Origin: Pinus tabuliformis
Taxonomy: Eukaryota > Streptophyta > Pinopsida > Pinales > Pinaceae
Assembly (NCBI GenBank): GCA_031772625.1
Contig: CM062813.1
Location: forward strand, 691,434,420-691,498,419
Direction of reading: 5' to 3'
Length of the DNA: 64,000 bases
The notes under the pieces are model-generated. The model did not search any database, was not told where the DNA came from, and saw only the letters and a list, made by a program, of their open reading frames with translations. Both the position numbers and the translations under genes were made by a program. Below are positions 11,640 to 22,935 of this stretch, piece after piece (position 1 is the first letter of the stretch; the number at the start of each line of letters is the position of its first letter).

Positions 11640-12826
11640 AAACTAGTAACACCATTTTTCTTCAACAAACCAAGGTTTTCATAGTTCAAGTGTCCAAATA
11701 TAGCATGCCATGAAAGACTTGATGGAAATGTACCTTCATCACAGCGAGAAATGTATGAAAAGTATTGTGCACAAGCAAAGGTACCTTGCATCTTTAGAAG
11801 TATTTCTTCTTCTATCCCCATCATGACAAGTGAGTGATCTGATGTTTTTTTGACCTCAACATTTCCATCAAATATATGAATGGAGTATCCTTGGTGGTGG
11901 ATGTGGATCTAAGACAACAAGTTTCTCCTTAGCTCTAAGAGGTATAGAACATCATTTAGAAGAAATTTTGGAAGACCGAGAAGTTTGAGCCCAATGGTGC
12001 CAAGCCCTAATTGCTTGAGTTTTGACTTGTCTACAAAATATAATGCTCCAAAATTATCAGTGAACTCTTCAAAAAAATCTCTCCTAAAGGTCATGTGGCA
12101 AGTTGCTCCTGAATCAAGCAACCAATCATCTTTCCATGAAGCAAGTGAAGCATTAAACAAGTCTTCATTTACTCCATTGTTACAATGTGCCACAACATAA
12201 TGAGCAGATTCAGGTGCTTTACATTTCCCTTTGTCATTGGTTTTACCTTTCCCTTCATTTATTTCTTACTCAATTTTGTCCCAAGGAAACTTACATGTGG
12301 ATGCATCATGTCAATCTTTGTTTCAACATATGCAATCAAGATCAGACGTTTCTCCTTGAAACTGTTTTCCCCCCCTGCCTCTAATGTTCCTTCTTCCTTT
12401 TCCTATATGGCCACCTCTTCCTCTGGAAGAATCTTGTGCATGATTATTCTTCTTTTGTGCAAGGCATACAACTTCTTCATTACATTGAGGAGTTGTCTTC
12501 TTCCCAAAATCCTTCTCTCTTTCAGCAAATTTCTTCTCAAGCGAGTCAAAGGTGAGCTCCTTAAGTTGGCCACTTGCTTGCAAAGGTTCAAGATAATGTG
12601 AATAAGTGGGATATAGTGCCTTGACATAAGCTATGAGAGGGATATCTATCTCAACACCAGTGGCCTTTTTATCATGCATAATTGATATTACTTATGGTCC
12701 TAAGGCAAGAGGGTCATCATTTTTCAATTCAAGACTGAACAACTTAATCATCAATTGATCAACTTCAAGTTCAGAGTGTGAGCCATACAATCCCTTCAAC
12801 TTCTTTAAGGATTCAAAAGCATTTGA
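11640..12826 (-). pseudogene. Ty1/copia gag-protease fragment, part 1, copy A
   Basis: Reading on the minus strand, a Gag part (12679-12323) has AYVKALYPTYSHYLEPL, as in the UBN2-type copia Gag, followed by an Arg/Gly-rich tail. Then DWLLDSGATCHMTFRRDFF (about 12120-12064) carries the retropepsin DSGA motif and the Cys-His pair typical of copia proteases. Downstream, FGHLNYENLGLLKKNGV is the start of the GAG-pre-integrase domain. The fragment ends at the LTR junction near 11629, so integrase, RT and RNase H are missing. Frameshifts and stops separate the pieces. The 5' part continues at 20187-20444, because the CACTA element split it. Confidence 0.8.
12824..12826 (+). other. target-site duplication TGA, left
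   Basis: TGA directly precedes CACTACAACAAAAC and is repeated directly after the other end at 20187-20189. Three bases is the normal CACTA duplication. The empty site in copy B (about 44814-44816) reads TTA in the same context. Confidence 0.85.
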
Positions 12827-12840
12827 CACTACAACAAAAC
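12827..12840 (+). repeat. CACTA terminal inverted repeat, left
   Basis: CACTACAACAAAAC, an exact reverse complement of 20173-20186. The CACTA start is diagnostic of the superfamily. Confidence 0.93.
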
Positions 12841-14640
12841 CCTGTGATTAGCATCCCTTTTTGCTTCCTTTTTTGGGTCTAGAGACCATTTTTGGTGCTA
12901 TTTGTGTCCATTTATCAAATATGGTGCAAAACTTGATGCAAATTTTTCACTAAGTTTTGCACCAAGTCTTACATCAAGTTTAGCACCAGGTATTGTAATA
13001 GGTTTTGCATAAGATTTTACATCAATTTTTACGCCACGTTTTATGCCAAGTTTTGTGCCATCCTTTGCACCATGTTTTGCATCAAGTTTGGCACCTAATT
13101 TTGTTTCACCATCTTTTGCATCCTCTATTGCATACACTTTTTGCAGCTACACTTGCATCAACTTTTGCATCATCTCTTGCATCCTCTTTTGCATCATTTT
13201 TAAAATCATTTTTTGCATCCATTTTTACATTTTTTTGCATCCCCTTTGTGTCAAGTTTTGCATCGAGATTTGTGTCTAGTTTTTGCATCTAATTTTGCAT
13301 CTACTTTTGTTGCATTGAATTTTACATCTTGTTTTGCATCCATATTTACATCCTCTTTTTCATCTGTTATTGTGTCCACTATTGCATCCATTTTTCTTGT
13401 GCCATAATTTGAACCTAGTTTGACACCTCCCTTTGCACCCTTTTTTGTTTTTAAATTTGCATCCTCATATAAATCTAGGTTTTCATAGACTTTTACATCT
13501 ATTTTTAATCCCTTTTTATATCCACTTTTGCGTCAAGATTTGCATAAGGTTTTGTGTCTCATATTGCATCTACTTTTGCATAGAATTTTGTTGCATCAAC
13601 TTTTGCATCATATTTTACATCCATTGTTGCACCCATGTTTACGCCCACTTTTACATCCCTTTTTGCATCCTATTTTTCATCTTCATTTGCTTCTTTTTTT
13701 GCATCTATCATTACATCCACTTTTGTTGTGACACAATTTGTGCCATGTTTTGTACTTACTATTGTACCCATGTTTTCTTCCAATTTTGCATCCATCTTCA
13801 CATCCTCTTTTGCATAAAATATTGCATCTATTTTTGCATCCACTTTTGTGTGGGTTTTGCATCTCATTTTGTATCTTTTTTTGCATGTACTTCCATTGCA
13901 TCCATATTTTGCATCCAATTTTGTTTCTCATGTTGCACCCGTGTTTGCATCCACTTTTACATCCCTTATAGCATCTTGTCTTGCATCTAAGTTTGCATCT
14001 TTTTTCTTCTTTTTTTTGTCTATTATTAAATCCACTTTTTTTGTGCTATGATTTGTGCCATATCTTATGCCTATCATTGCAACCCATATTTTCTTCCACT
14101 ATTGCATCCACATTTGCATCCTCTTTTGTGTCCAAGTTTGCATCAAATATTATTTATATTTTTTGCATCCCATTTCGAATCTACTTTTACATCCACTTTT
14201 GATTCGTCCAATTTTGCAACTAATTTTGTGTTCACTATTGCAGCCATGTTTGGCCCATGTTTACATCCCTTTTTTCATCCAATTTTTCCTCCTTTTTGCA
14301 TTCAAGTTTATGTCTTTTTTTTTTTTACATTCATTGTAGTATCTACATTTGTTTCACCACAATTCATGCTAAGTTTTATGCCTACTATTGTACCCATGTT
14401 TTCTTCCACTTTTTCATCCATGTTTGAATCCTATTTTGTGTTCAAGTTTGCATCAACTATTGCATCTACTTTTTCATCCAATTTTGTGTCAATTTTTCTA
14501 TCTTGTTCTGCATCTACTAATGTTGTGTCCACTCTTCATCAAAATTTACGTCTATTTTTACCCCCATTTTTTTGCTCACTTTTGCATCCCTTTTCCAACA
14601 CACATCATATTTTTTGCATTGATGATATTTCTTACATTGA
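12841..14640 (+). repeat. left subterminal array of TTTTGCATC units
   Basis: About 1.8 kb of a degenerate unit of roughly 15-25 bp whose core is TTTTGCATC, with variants TTTTACATC, TTTTGTGTC and TTTTGTGCC, often followed by CA or TA and a T-run. Nearly all cores have this orientation. The many Cys-, Phe- and His-rich open frames here (for example 13433-13990) come from the repeat. This is long for a CACTA subterminal region. Confidence 0.85.
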
Positions 14641-15325
14641 AAATTATGAACAACTGATGACAATGTCAATAATAATAACGATGATGGTAATGAAGATGAT
14701 GACGATGACATGAATTGTGACTGTTATGATAATGACAATGATGATAAAGACGATGTGAGTTACAATGATAATGATGATGATGATGCTAATGACCATGGCC
14801 ATTCTTACCAATTTTTAAATGTTGTCATGGTCAAAATCATAAAAATTATCCTTGGCGTCATCTTCCAAGTCATCATCATCTTATCATCATTATCATTATT
14901 TTCATCTTAGTCATCATCAAGAACAATAATGACATGAATGATGATTATGATGTTCATGATGAAGATGACAACAATTATGATAAAAAATATATTAGTTATG
15001 ATGATGGGGATGATGACAATTATAATGTCGATGATAATGGTAGTAATGATGATGATAATCGATCATCTCTAAAAAATAAAGTTGTTATCTTTCTTGCATA
15101 TATCATGTGTCTTAACAACCCTTTTCGAGCACTCGTAACATTTTTTAGGTTGATGATATTTCTTATGATGCCTATAATTATGAACAATTGATGACAATAT
15201 CCATAATCATGATGATGATGATGATGATGAAGACATGAATGGTGATTATGATGATAATGAAATGATGACATTGATGGTGGTGATGATGGTGATAATGAAG
15301 ATGATGACCCCCCCTCTAAACTAGG
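14641..15325. repeat. GAT/ATG-rich low-complexity tract
   Basis: Degenerate GAT, AAT and GAC trinucleotides dominate, for example the perfect GAT run near 15212-15228. Open frames encode Asp/Asn runs on one strand and His/Ser on the other, as expected for simple sequence. No gene is proposed. Confidence 0.7.
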
Positions 15326-16530
15326 GAGGTACTCATAATGAGACAAAAAAGTACTCTCAAGTTGAAATATTCATATAAGAAGGGATCTGGATTGATAAGC
15401 ATCAATGATGATTTACATCATCATAGCCAACATTGTCAAAATAGTAAGGCCTTGACTAACAAGTTTATCTCTCCATTAGATCATAGCACAATGTTGGGAG
15501 GTGTAAATTTTGACACCATTACCTCTCTAGGCACTCACCCCACTAGGATGTTCACCAGGTATGTCCTCACATGATCATTTCCTAATCCACTATCATAATA
15601 TTTGACACCAGGAAATGTCAATCCTCATGACTATTCTTATCTTGGATTAATGTACTTGACTTATGGCGATTAGTCCTAGTCAAAGTCCAAATTCTCAAAG
15701 AATATTGGTCCCAGATGTTTATCCAATCCACCATTCTCCCTACTAGTGTCTTTACTAGGCTTACGATTGTTAGTCCTGGCCATAGTACATGACACATGGA
15801 TAATATGGTGTCTACCCTCACTCCCTCTCAACCAAAGAGGAGACATCCAAGAGCATAAGATTTTCTCAAGAATACCCATCATTTTCATAGAGAATAACAT
15901 CATTAATTTGTTTTCATCACATGACGCCTTTATGATTAAGCATTCATAGATTTGTGGCAAAATATTTCCCCTTTTGTCATTTGTGATGAAATAAAATCAA
16001 AAAGTGAAAGCCAAAATCATTAAAGATACACTATATTGATTTATCTAAGTCTAAACTCTAAGGTTGGAGTGAAAATTGATGTAAATCTTATATCTATGAG
16101 TTGTGCCAAACTTATGAAAACCTTATTCCCTAAGTCCTATATCTAAGATGAAAAAGAAATAAAAATAAGGGCCAATGAATAGTAACTCATGTATTCCCTC
16201 CCTCTTTGGAAAATATATGAATATATACACTCCTAGTCACACTTGATCACATGTTTGTGATGGTTAAATCATGAATTCCTCTTTTCTCCTTGCATTTTCA
16301 CTTCATCATTTAAGCACCTAATTGAGGATCTAGGGAATGTTTGTTGCCTATGGCTTTCATGTCTACTCTTGGTTTACTTATGTCACACTATTGTCAATCT
16401 ATGTGACGGAGTGAAATACATATGTTTGTGGAGTTATTAGAGCGGTGTATTAAGTTAGTCACCACACACACATGTATTACATCTCATTTATCCACATGTG
16501 TGGGTTGGAGACTCATTGCACAACTTTAAT
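15326..16530. other. CACTA interior, unassigned
   Basis: Mixed-composition sequence with short ORFs on both strands and no recognisable transposase, zinc finger or plant gene motif. TTAGTCCT(A/G)G(T/C)C occurs twice, near 15671 and 15769. It may be remnant or captured DNA inside the transposon. Confidence 0.4.
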
Positions 16531-17142
16531 GGAGACTACTTTATGGCTTTAATGGTATAGCTTAGAAAATATCTTGTCAAATATTGTGATTCATCCTTTC
16601 TTTTCCTAGAGACACTTGATAATATTGAAGTCACTCCCAATAATCGATGGAGATGGAGAGTATAAATTACTTGTGCTAGAAATAGAATTGAGAAATAGAG
16701 GTTTTCCATTTGCGATATTGGAGTCATAGACATTGGATACATGGTAGTAGTCCTCGATGTCAATTAACTAAAATTGTATTTTTATAATGTGAAAAGAGGT
16801 AAACATATTGGTAACCTTGATGTCTTGATCATTTCAAATAATAACCATTCCACCCAAGTATCTCTAAGCATCAATCGCTACTACTTGGAAATTCCTCCTC
16901 CATTTTCTAATTATATGAGGTAGAACCTCACTTAATATTTTTTCTTCTTATATCAACATTATTGATGGGTGCTTTGCGTACCATTTTTCATTTAGGAGTC
17001 TTTGTTTTCCTTTACTATTGAGGCCCCTCATGTTCCATGAGACTATTCTCATCGAGAATTTACATAGAAAGGAAGTATAATGTGACTTAAAAAAACATGT
17101 CTCAAGATTTAAGTGCTTGGACAATTCCACTTCATGACTCAT
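16531..17142 (-). pseudogene. LINE endonuclease fragment inside the CACTA element
   Basis: On the minus strand from about 17052 the sequence reads MRIVSWNMRGLNSKGKQRLL, then YAKHPSIMLI and, after a stop, EEKILSEVLPHIIRKWRRNF. This is the start of an APE-type endonuclease of plant LINEs (N-M-R-G-L, then the catalytic Q-E position, here stop-E). Further on, another frame has IIGSDFNII, the counterpart of the GDFN motif. Several stops and frameshifts are present and no RT follows, so the piece has lost its 3' part. No poly(A) or target duplication was found; it may have been picked up by recombination. Confidence 0.7.
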
Positions 17143-18884
17143 ATATTTCCTTAACCTAGGACCGAATGGTGAACTTGATGGCCTTAAGGGAAATTGACCA
17201 ATGAAAATCTAAAAAAGAGGTGACTTTTGACTTTATCACATACAATTTAATATACTAAAAAAAATATCCATAACAATTTCATCAATCAATGAATCATTAA
17301 AAAAAATATCCAAAACAATTTCATCAAGCAATGAATCATTGCATTATAAAATACAATCTATAAACATTTTGGGAACGTTTTGCTAAAACATGCTCAAAAA
17401 CCAACATATTTAATATTAATATTTAACAATAATATGGACAATAACACATTTTGATAAATTAAATAACATATTATCAAGCCTAAAAAATGTCACTAACAGA
17501 AAACTATAAAGCATGCAACTAATGGAAGTGACCACTCAAGGCCACCATAAGACAATTAATCTATTAAGACCAAGATTAATGGGGACAAAGATCTACAAAG
17601 GACAAAGGCAAACCTATTTTAACTTTATTGTTTTATTAGCCTGGTTCAAGATGAACATTTCAAGATATCATGAAGAACATAATTAGTTTTATTGCATTAA
17701 GAAAACCCAAGCACATTCTATAACTTAGCAAGGAAGAGATGTATAACACCCATCTCAGCGACACAACACATGGCATTGAGTTACTTTTTTATATATAATT
17801 TAAACTCCTATCATAAAATCACAAATTTAGCATGAATGAATGTTTAAAATCCATTTTTATAAAAACAAAATATAATTTTTCTTATAGAAAAAATATACCG
17901 AAAGCTAAATATATTTTTTTAGAAAATAAAAAACACTGTTGTTCACTTTCGGAAACTCATATGGTGGAATGTGATCTCTTTATCCTCATCTTTAGCTTTT
18001 TCCTAAAAAATAAAAGCATACAAAAGCGGGAAAGATCCATAAAGCATCGAGAAGATATTTCCTAAGCACAAAAGCATCTAAAAAGCGGAAAAGGCCATTT
18101 TAATATGAGGAAACATTATTCACCCAAAAGATTTTTCCCAAATTGAACTAATGAGGAATTTGGGAAATCTTCATAGCCTTCACTTTCCTATATATTGGAG
18201 GCTTGGCCATTGAAAAAATGATGGGAATTCTTGTATTGTCACGCTACTGAGATCTATCTTGAGAGGGAGAGTTTTGGAGCTACGAGTTGGGGGAGGTGCT
18301 GTTGCAACTACATCTGATTGTTGTAACTTTCCTCCAACTCCTTTATTCATATAGATCAGTTGTTCTTCCTTCCATATGTTTCTATTCATTCTTTACTTAT
18401 TGTATTTAACTAATGGATGTATCGAATTTTGGTTTGTACTTATTTATTCAATAATATTTATATGTTTCTGATAGTTTCGATTATCAAGCTATTATGCTGC
18501 GAAGGTTGCTTTATTCTCTCTCTTATGTGTAGGACCAAGCTTTGGAGCTAGCTAGGAGTGCTTCCTAGCTATACTGAAAACTCCAAGAAGACCTACATGT
18601 GAGGACTCACAAGAATTCATTCTATTTTTCTTAATCTATACTCTACATCTTGATCTACTAAGAATCCTAAGCCTTAGAACAGTCTTTCTCTTAATTGGTT
18701 TGTCCTAGGTTTTTGGGATAGACTGAGAGGGTTTTATTTTCATCTAACCATGCATTATATCCTACAGCAAAATGATATTTAGAAACTTTAATATATTTCA
18801 CTATGTAAATGAACTTAGTAAAATGAACCCATAGAGGGGGTTATAAATGGAAATAAAAGTAAAACTCTAAACAAGAAGCCAAAA
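17143..18884. other. CACTA interior, unassigned AT-rich part
   Basis: No coding region is supported. A near-repeat, AAAAAATATCCA(T/A)AACAATTTCATCAA, occurs at about 17260 and 17298. The stretch 18180-18780 has a different, less AT-rich character with TATATATTGGAGG and TTATTCATATAGATCAG and could be a decayed LTR, but no partner LTR was found. Confidence 0.35.
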
Positions 18885-20172
18885 GTGGATTTAACCATGG
18901 ATGCAAAATTGGGTGTAGAATTGGATGTTAAACTAGCCATCAAAACAATATGCAAACAATGACACAAAAATGGTTTTTAAGTAAAATTAAAAAATGGTGC
19001 ACCACTAGACACAAAGAAGGGAACAAAATAGGGCATATGAAAGGATACCGAATTGGGTAGAAACAAGGATGCAAAAATGGACACCAAAATGAGGATTCAA
19101 AGAATGGTGTAAAATTAGGATGAAAAAAGGATGTAAGAAAAGACACAAAATAAGATGCAAAATGGGACTAAAAAAGGTTAAAACCAAGGATGTCAAAAAT
19201 GAAGCATAACTAGATGAAAATTCAAACTAAAATCTAGGTGAAAGATGAGATGCAAATGTGGACACAAAATGTGGCAGAAAAAAGGATGCAAATTTGGACA
19301 TAAAAAATGGTGCAAAATTGGACACAAAAGAAGAAAAATTGGTGCAAAAATGGGCATAAAAATGGCTCAAATTTGGATGCAAATTGAGATGCAACATTGG
19401 ATGTAAAATGAGGTGCAACAAATCATTCAAAACTTGGTGCAAAAACAAATGCAAAAGTAGATGAAAAAATGGCTTAAAATTGAACGTAACAATAGACACA
19501 AAATAGGATGCAAAGGTCGATGTAACATATGGTTCAACATAGGATGCAAATTTAGATGCTCAAAAGGATGCAAAATTGGATGCAAGAAATAGTGTTAAAA
19601 ATGATGCTAAATTGGATGCAAAAAATGATGCAAAAAATGGTGCAAAAATGCATGAAAAATTTGGCACTAAATGAGATTCAACATATGGTGCAAAATTGGA
19701 TGGAAAAAATGGTGTAAAAAAAGGCAGAAAAACTGGCACAAAAATAGATGTAAAAATAAGTACAAAATTAGAAGCAAAAATGGCATAAGGCCAGATGCAA
19801 AAATTGGCACAAACTGGATGTAAAAAAAGGCACTAAATCATATGCCAAAGATGGTGTAAAAATCGATGCAAATTATGACACAAAACTAGAAGTAAAGAAT
19901 GCCACAAAAAAGGAAGCAAAAGATGATGCAAAAATATGCAAAAAATGGCACAAACCTAGAAGCAAAACCTGTTGTAAAACCAAATGAGAATCTTGGTGCA
20001 AAATATGATGCAAAAAATGATCAAAAACTTGGCATAAAAAAGATGCAAATTTTGGTGCAAAAAAGGATGCTTTAAAAATTGTACAATAGAGCCAGATTTA
20101 GCGCCAGGCTGCTCATCCCAATTGAGAAAAAAATGCACTAAAATCTAGTGCTAAATTTGGCGCAAATTGCAT
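18885..20172 (-). repeat. right subterminal array of GATGCAAAA units
   Basis: About 1.3 kb of degenerate units with core GATGCAAAA or GGTGCAAAA, the reverse complement of the left-array core. The two arrays are therefore inverted relative to each other, as in CACTA elements. Open frames on the minus strand here are Phe/Cys/His-rich repeat products. Confidence 0.85.
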
Positions 20173-20186
20173 GTTTTGTTGTAGTG
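20173..20186 (-). repeat. CACTA terminal inverted repeat, right
   Basis: GTTTTGTTGTAGTG, the exact inverse of the left terminus; followed by the TGA duplication at 20187-20189. Confidence 0.93.
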
Positions 20187-20444
20187 TGAAAATGTCGAAA
20201 TATGTCGACTCACCTATTCCTTTACAGATGTTGCAATCAAGGCATAGGCCTTGATATTCTTGTTTTCCCAAATGGCAAGCTCCTTATCTGAAGTGGGCAT
20301 TTCAGGTGCATTGTCTCCTTCTCCTACACAAACCCCTTTCCATAAATCATTGAAAATGAGGGTGTGTTTTATCTTCCGAAACCATTCAAGACATTTATCT
20401 TTGCCATTGTGAACTACTCCCACTATAGATATGAGTGAATGCAT
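20187..20444 (-). pseudogene. Ty1/copia gag N-terminus, part 2, copy A
   Basis: The ORF starts at 20444 with MHSLISIVGVV and continues CLEWFRKIKHTLIFNDLW, the W..KM/I..L...dLW pattern of copia Gag N-termini, then ELAIWENKNIKAYALI. It is the displaced 5' part of the gag at 11640-12826. In copy B the two parts are contiguous, which confirms the join. The matching copia LTR and primer-binding site were not found upstream. Confidence 0.8.
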
Positions 20445-20726
20445 CAGATAAAAAAAATTAAAAAATTAAAAATAAAAAATCTTCACAACTTTATTTGGTG
20501 TCTTTCACTCTTTATTATGAAAATAATCAATACTTTAATTATATGACTTATATGATGGTCCCTTCCCTACCATATAACCATTCAATACCATATATCCATT
20601 AAAAAGAAAAGCTCAACAATAAATGTATCACACCACAACCTCTTTCTTTTTTAATTCCATTATTTACCACTCGATAGAAAGATCTTAACGCAAAGCCAAA
20701 TAGGCATTCAAATTGACTCACATATA

Positions 20727-20757
<31 letters not shown>

Positions 20758-21764
20758 CAACAACTTAGTAAACATGTAAGGAGTCAACATACCATTCAGA
20801 ACCGACCTGTGCGTTAACCATTTTAACCGACCTAAGGCTTTCCACGCAGACATAATCATAGCGACCCAATCACTCCACATAGAGGCTTTCAAAAAAATTC
20901 ACATACAAAAGAAAATCCAGTCGCACCACTTGCTGGAGTGAGTCTATGATGCAGTTCGGTTGGGAAAATTCGTTTTGTGCTTTGTGAACACAAGTGTATC
21001 AGTTGAGTAGTGGGTTTACTAGTTCAAGAAATGAAGCACTCTGCCTTTTTACTAGACCAGAACGAGGTAAAAAGTGGATCTACAAGCGTACCTAAAGTTG
21101 CTAGCATCGTTGGTCATATGGAAAGGGAAAGGGCATAACAAATGTAGAAGAGACCGTAAAGCACAACAATTTGTGTAGTGGATATTTGACAAGGGATTGG
21201 ATTGAATTGTAACAGTAGGCGAGACAACAAGTGTTGACAAAACAGGGTGTTGTGTTGCAGGGAAGAGATGGGATCCGATGAGGATGAGCTACATCAAGGC
21301 CTCAAAATTCAACCCAAATTCCAACATCATGGTCACCACATACAACATGTGCCTGCTAAAAACTTTCATGACATTGTTGCTCGCACCAAATCTCATTGCA
21401 AGATCGGCCTCCTAACTACTCTTCTCTGAGAGGATGAGGCCATCAATGATCTGGAGAGATTTTTTTGAGTTGCAGAGGTGTTAGTTATGAAAAAATATGC
21501 AAAACAGAGGCAAGAGGGATTTACAAGGGCATAAAGGAAGCCAAAAAGGGGTTGGCTATCACACTATGTTAGGCCAGGAGGTAACTCCTCAAAGCGAATT
21601 GTGTCTTTGCATTAGGATGGATCATATATATATATACATGGAGAGAGAGACTCTTGGGTTTCATCTCCCATTGTCTCTTCATCTTCTAATTCTCCTTATT
21701 TTCTATTTACAACATTTACATGGATTTACCTAATCCCAAAGATTATTTGTCAACAATTAACAAA
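20445..21764. other. unassigned retroelement-like spacer, copy A
   Basis: It is colinear with copy B (about 45072-46490). It contains a (TA)n run at 20730-20757 and short broken ORFs on both strands. A TATATATATACATGGAG stretch near 21629 resembles a promoter. I cannot assign a family. No intact gene is visible. Confidence 0.4.
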
Positions 21765-22277
21765 AATGTAAAAAGGAATAAAATAAGAAAGAGTTAAATT
21801 AAGATAAATATTAAATTAATTAAAACTTAAAATAAAGAAATAAAATTTGGCATGTTGACACATGGAATGTGTGCATGCATATCCCTTTCCATATCTTGGT
21901 CTATTTAATAAACGATGAGGAGTATGAGATTCATCCATTCCTTCATCCATTATCTTAGGAGAAAAGTGTTGTGAGACAAAGGATTCCCTGACAGTAGTAC
22001 ATTGATTAAGGGCTCGGGGGTGGCTAGTTGTAGAAAGATTATGTGCATCTGAGCCTATGGTTGGGTGGGGAGTCGTCCCCAAAACTTTGTTGCAGTTATC
22101 AGGATTCAAATAGCATTCAACTCTAGAATCACAAGTAAGGAATATCATCGCTACAAGTAAGTTGTCTCTGCTCATATTTTTCGAAATTCTATGCTTATTA
22201 GTTGAATAGTTGTGTGTTGGTTATAAATCGCATTAAGTGATCGAATTAATTGTATATTTAAATTGTGGGTTGTTACA
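21765..22277 (+). repeat. Ty3-type LTR, 3' part, copy A
   Basis: The sequence ends GGGTTGTTACA at 22277 and is followed after two bases by a tRNA-iMet-type primer-binding site, so it is the end of a 5' LTR. Its body (ATCCCTTTCCATAT...TTGGTCTATTTAA...GAGACAAAGGATTCCCTG) matches 40310-40496, where a related LTR begins TGTAATGCCCC after a polypurine tract. The inverted TGTAA/TTACA ends agree. The 5' part is lost here. Confidence 0.65.
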
Positions 22278-22279
22278 TT

Positions 22280-22291
22280 TGGTACCAGAGC
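22280..22291 (+). other. primer-binding site, copy A
   Basis: TGGTACCAGAGC, one base different from the common plant initiator-Met PBS TGGTATCAGAGC. It lies two bases after the LTR end. Copy B has TGGTACCAAAGC at 47007-47018. Confidence 0.75.
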
Positions 22292-22930
22292 ATAGGTTTC
22301 AACTCTATTGGACCTTTGGATTTTTATATCTTGTTTACTAATAATTATAAATGATATTTCTTTTTATTTTACGTATACATGTTTGGAACTCATAATTATT
22401 TTGTAAATAAAATACTCATTAAATATATATAAACCCTAGAATACATGTCTAAATTTTGTTATAAAATCTTTATGTGGACAGAATCATACCTTTAATGATG
22501 GTATATGAGCCCTATTATTAGAATGGTAAAAAACACATTAATGAAAGGACAAATAATACATTTATCTAATATTTTAGAGAAAGCTACTATTAAGGATTTT
22601 TCATGGAGGGGGGAGGAATGGTTTTGCGGTGTAAAATCTCGTGTTTTCGATCACTGCAAGAATTAGGGCACGGTTAGTTTATACCACAATTTGGCTAACA
22701 ATGATTTCATATGTGGCATAGCTCAACAAGAGGTAGCGTTAGTGTCGTTAGCGGTATAGACTCCTGAGATGAGTGTGCTGGAAGTGAGTAGAGTTGACTG
22801 CAGGGGTGGTGTCGACGACGAAGTAGCTGGAGTTTCGAGGCGGATATTCACAACATGGATATTGATGCAGTATATTACTCAGAGGAATCATATTAGGGAT
22901 ATCTGATCTGGTCAATTCCTTCACCTCAAC
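22292..22930. other. LTR-element leader and LINE 5' end, copy A
   Basis: This AT-rich stretch leads into the L1-type LINE, whose exact 5' end is not visible; the G-rich GGAGGGGGGAGGAATGG near 22605 is a candidate. Bases 22390-22930 are missing from copy B. The breakpoints share AAC (GGAAC|TCATA and CTCAAC|ACTCC), which fits a deletion in B. Confidence 0.5.
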
Positions 22931-22935
22931 ACTCC

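Larger units (their letters stand above)
12827..20186 (+). mobile_element. CACTA (En/Spm-type) DNA transposon, non-autonomous
   Basis: This 7,360-bp insertion interrupts the copia Gag sequence of copy A and is precisely absent from copy B. It has perfect 14-bp terminal inverted repeats (CACTACAACAAAAC at the left, its reverse complement at 20173-20186) and a 3-bp TGA target duplication. Long arrays of a short motif occupy both subterminal regions in opposite orientation. In En/Spm such repeats are where the transposition protein binds. No transposase of the TNP2 type is recognisable inside; the interior holds low-complexity sequence, a LINE piece and unassigned DNA. It would therefore depend on an autonomous relative. 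Orientation is arbitrary. Confidence 0.92.

Noticed and set aside
12841-14640. Possible CRISPR-like array
   Set aside because: Units are degenerate, very short and without uniform spacers; the position inside CACTA termini explains them.
13005-14713. Many Cys/Phe/His-rich open frames on both strands, up to 221 codons
   Set aside because: They all translate the degenerate TTTTGCATC array of the CACTA subterminal region; open in several frames, no conserved domain.
14710-15346. Asp-rich (+) and His/Ser-rich (-) ORFs as an acidic protein
   Set aside because: Product of a GAT trinucleotide-rich tract open in several frames.
18940-19499. Minus-strand Phe/His/Leu-rich ORFs as membrane proteins
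   Set aside because: They are translations of the GATGCAAAA array, mirrored to the left array.
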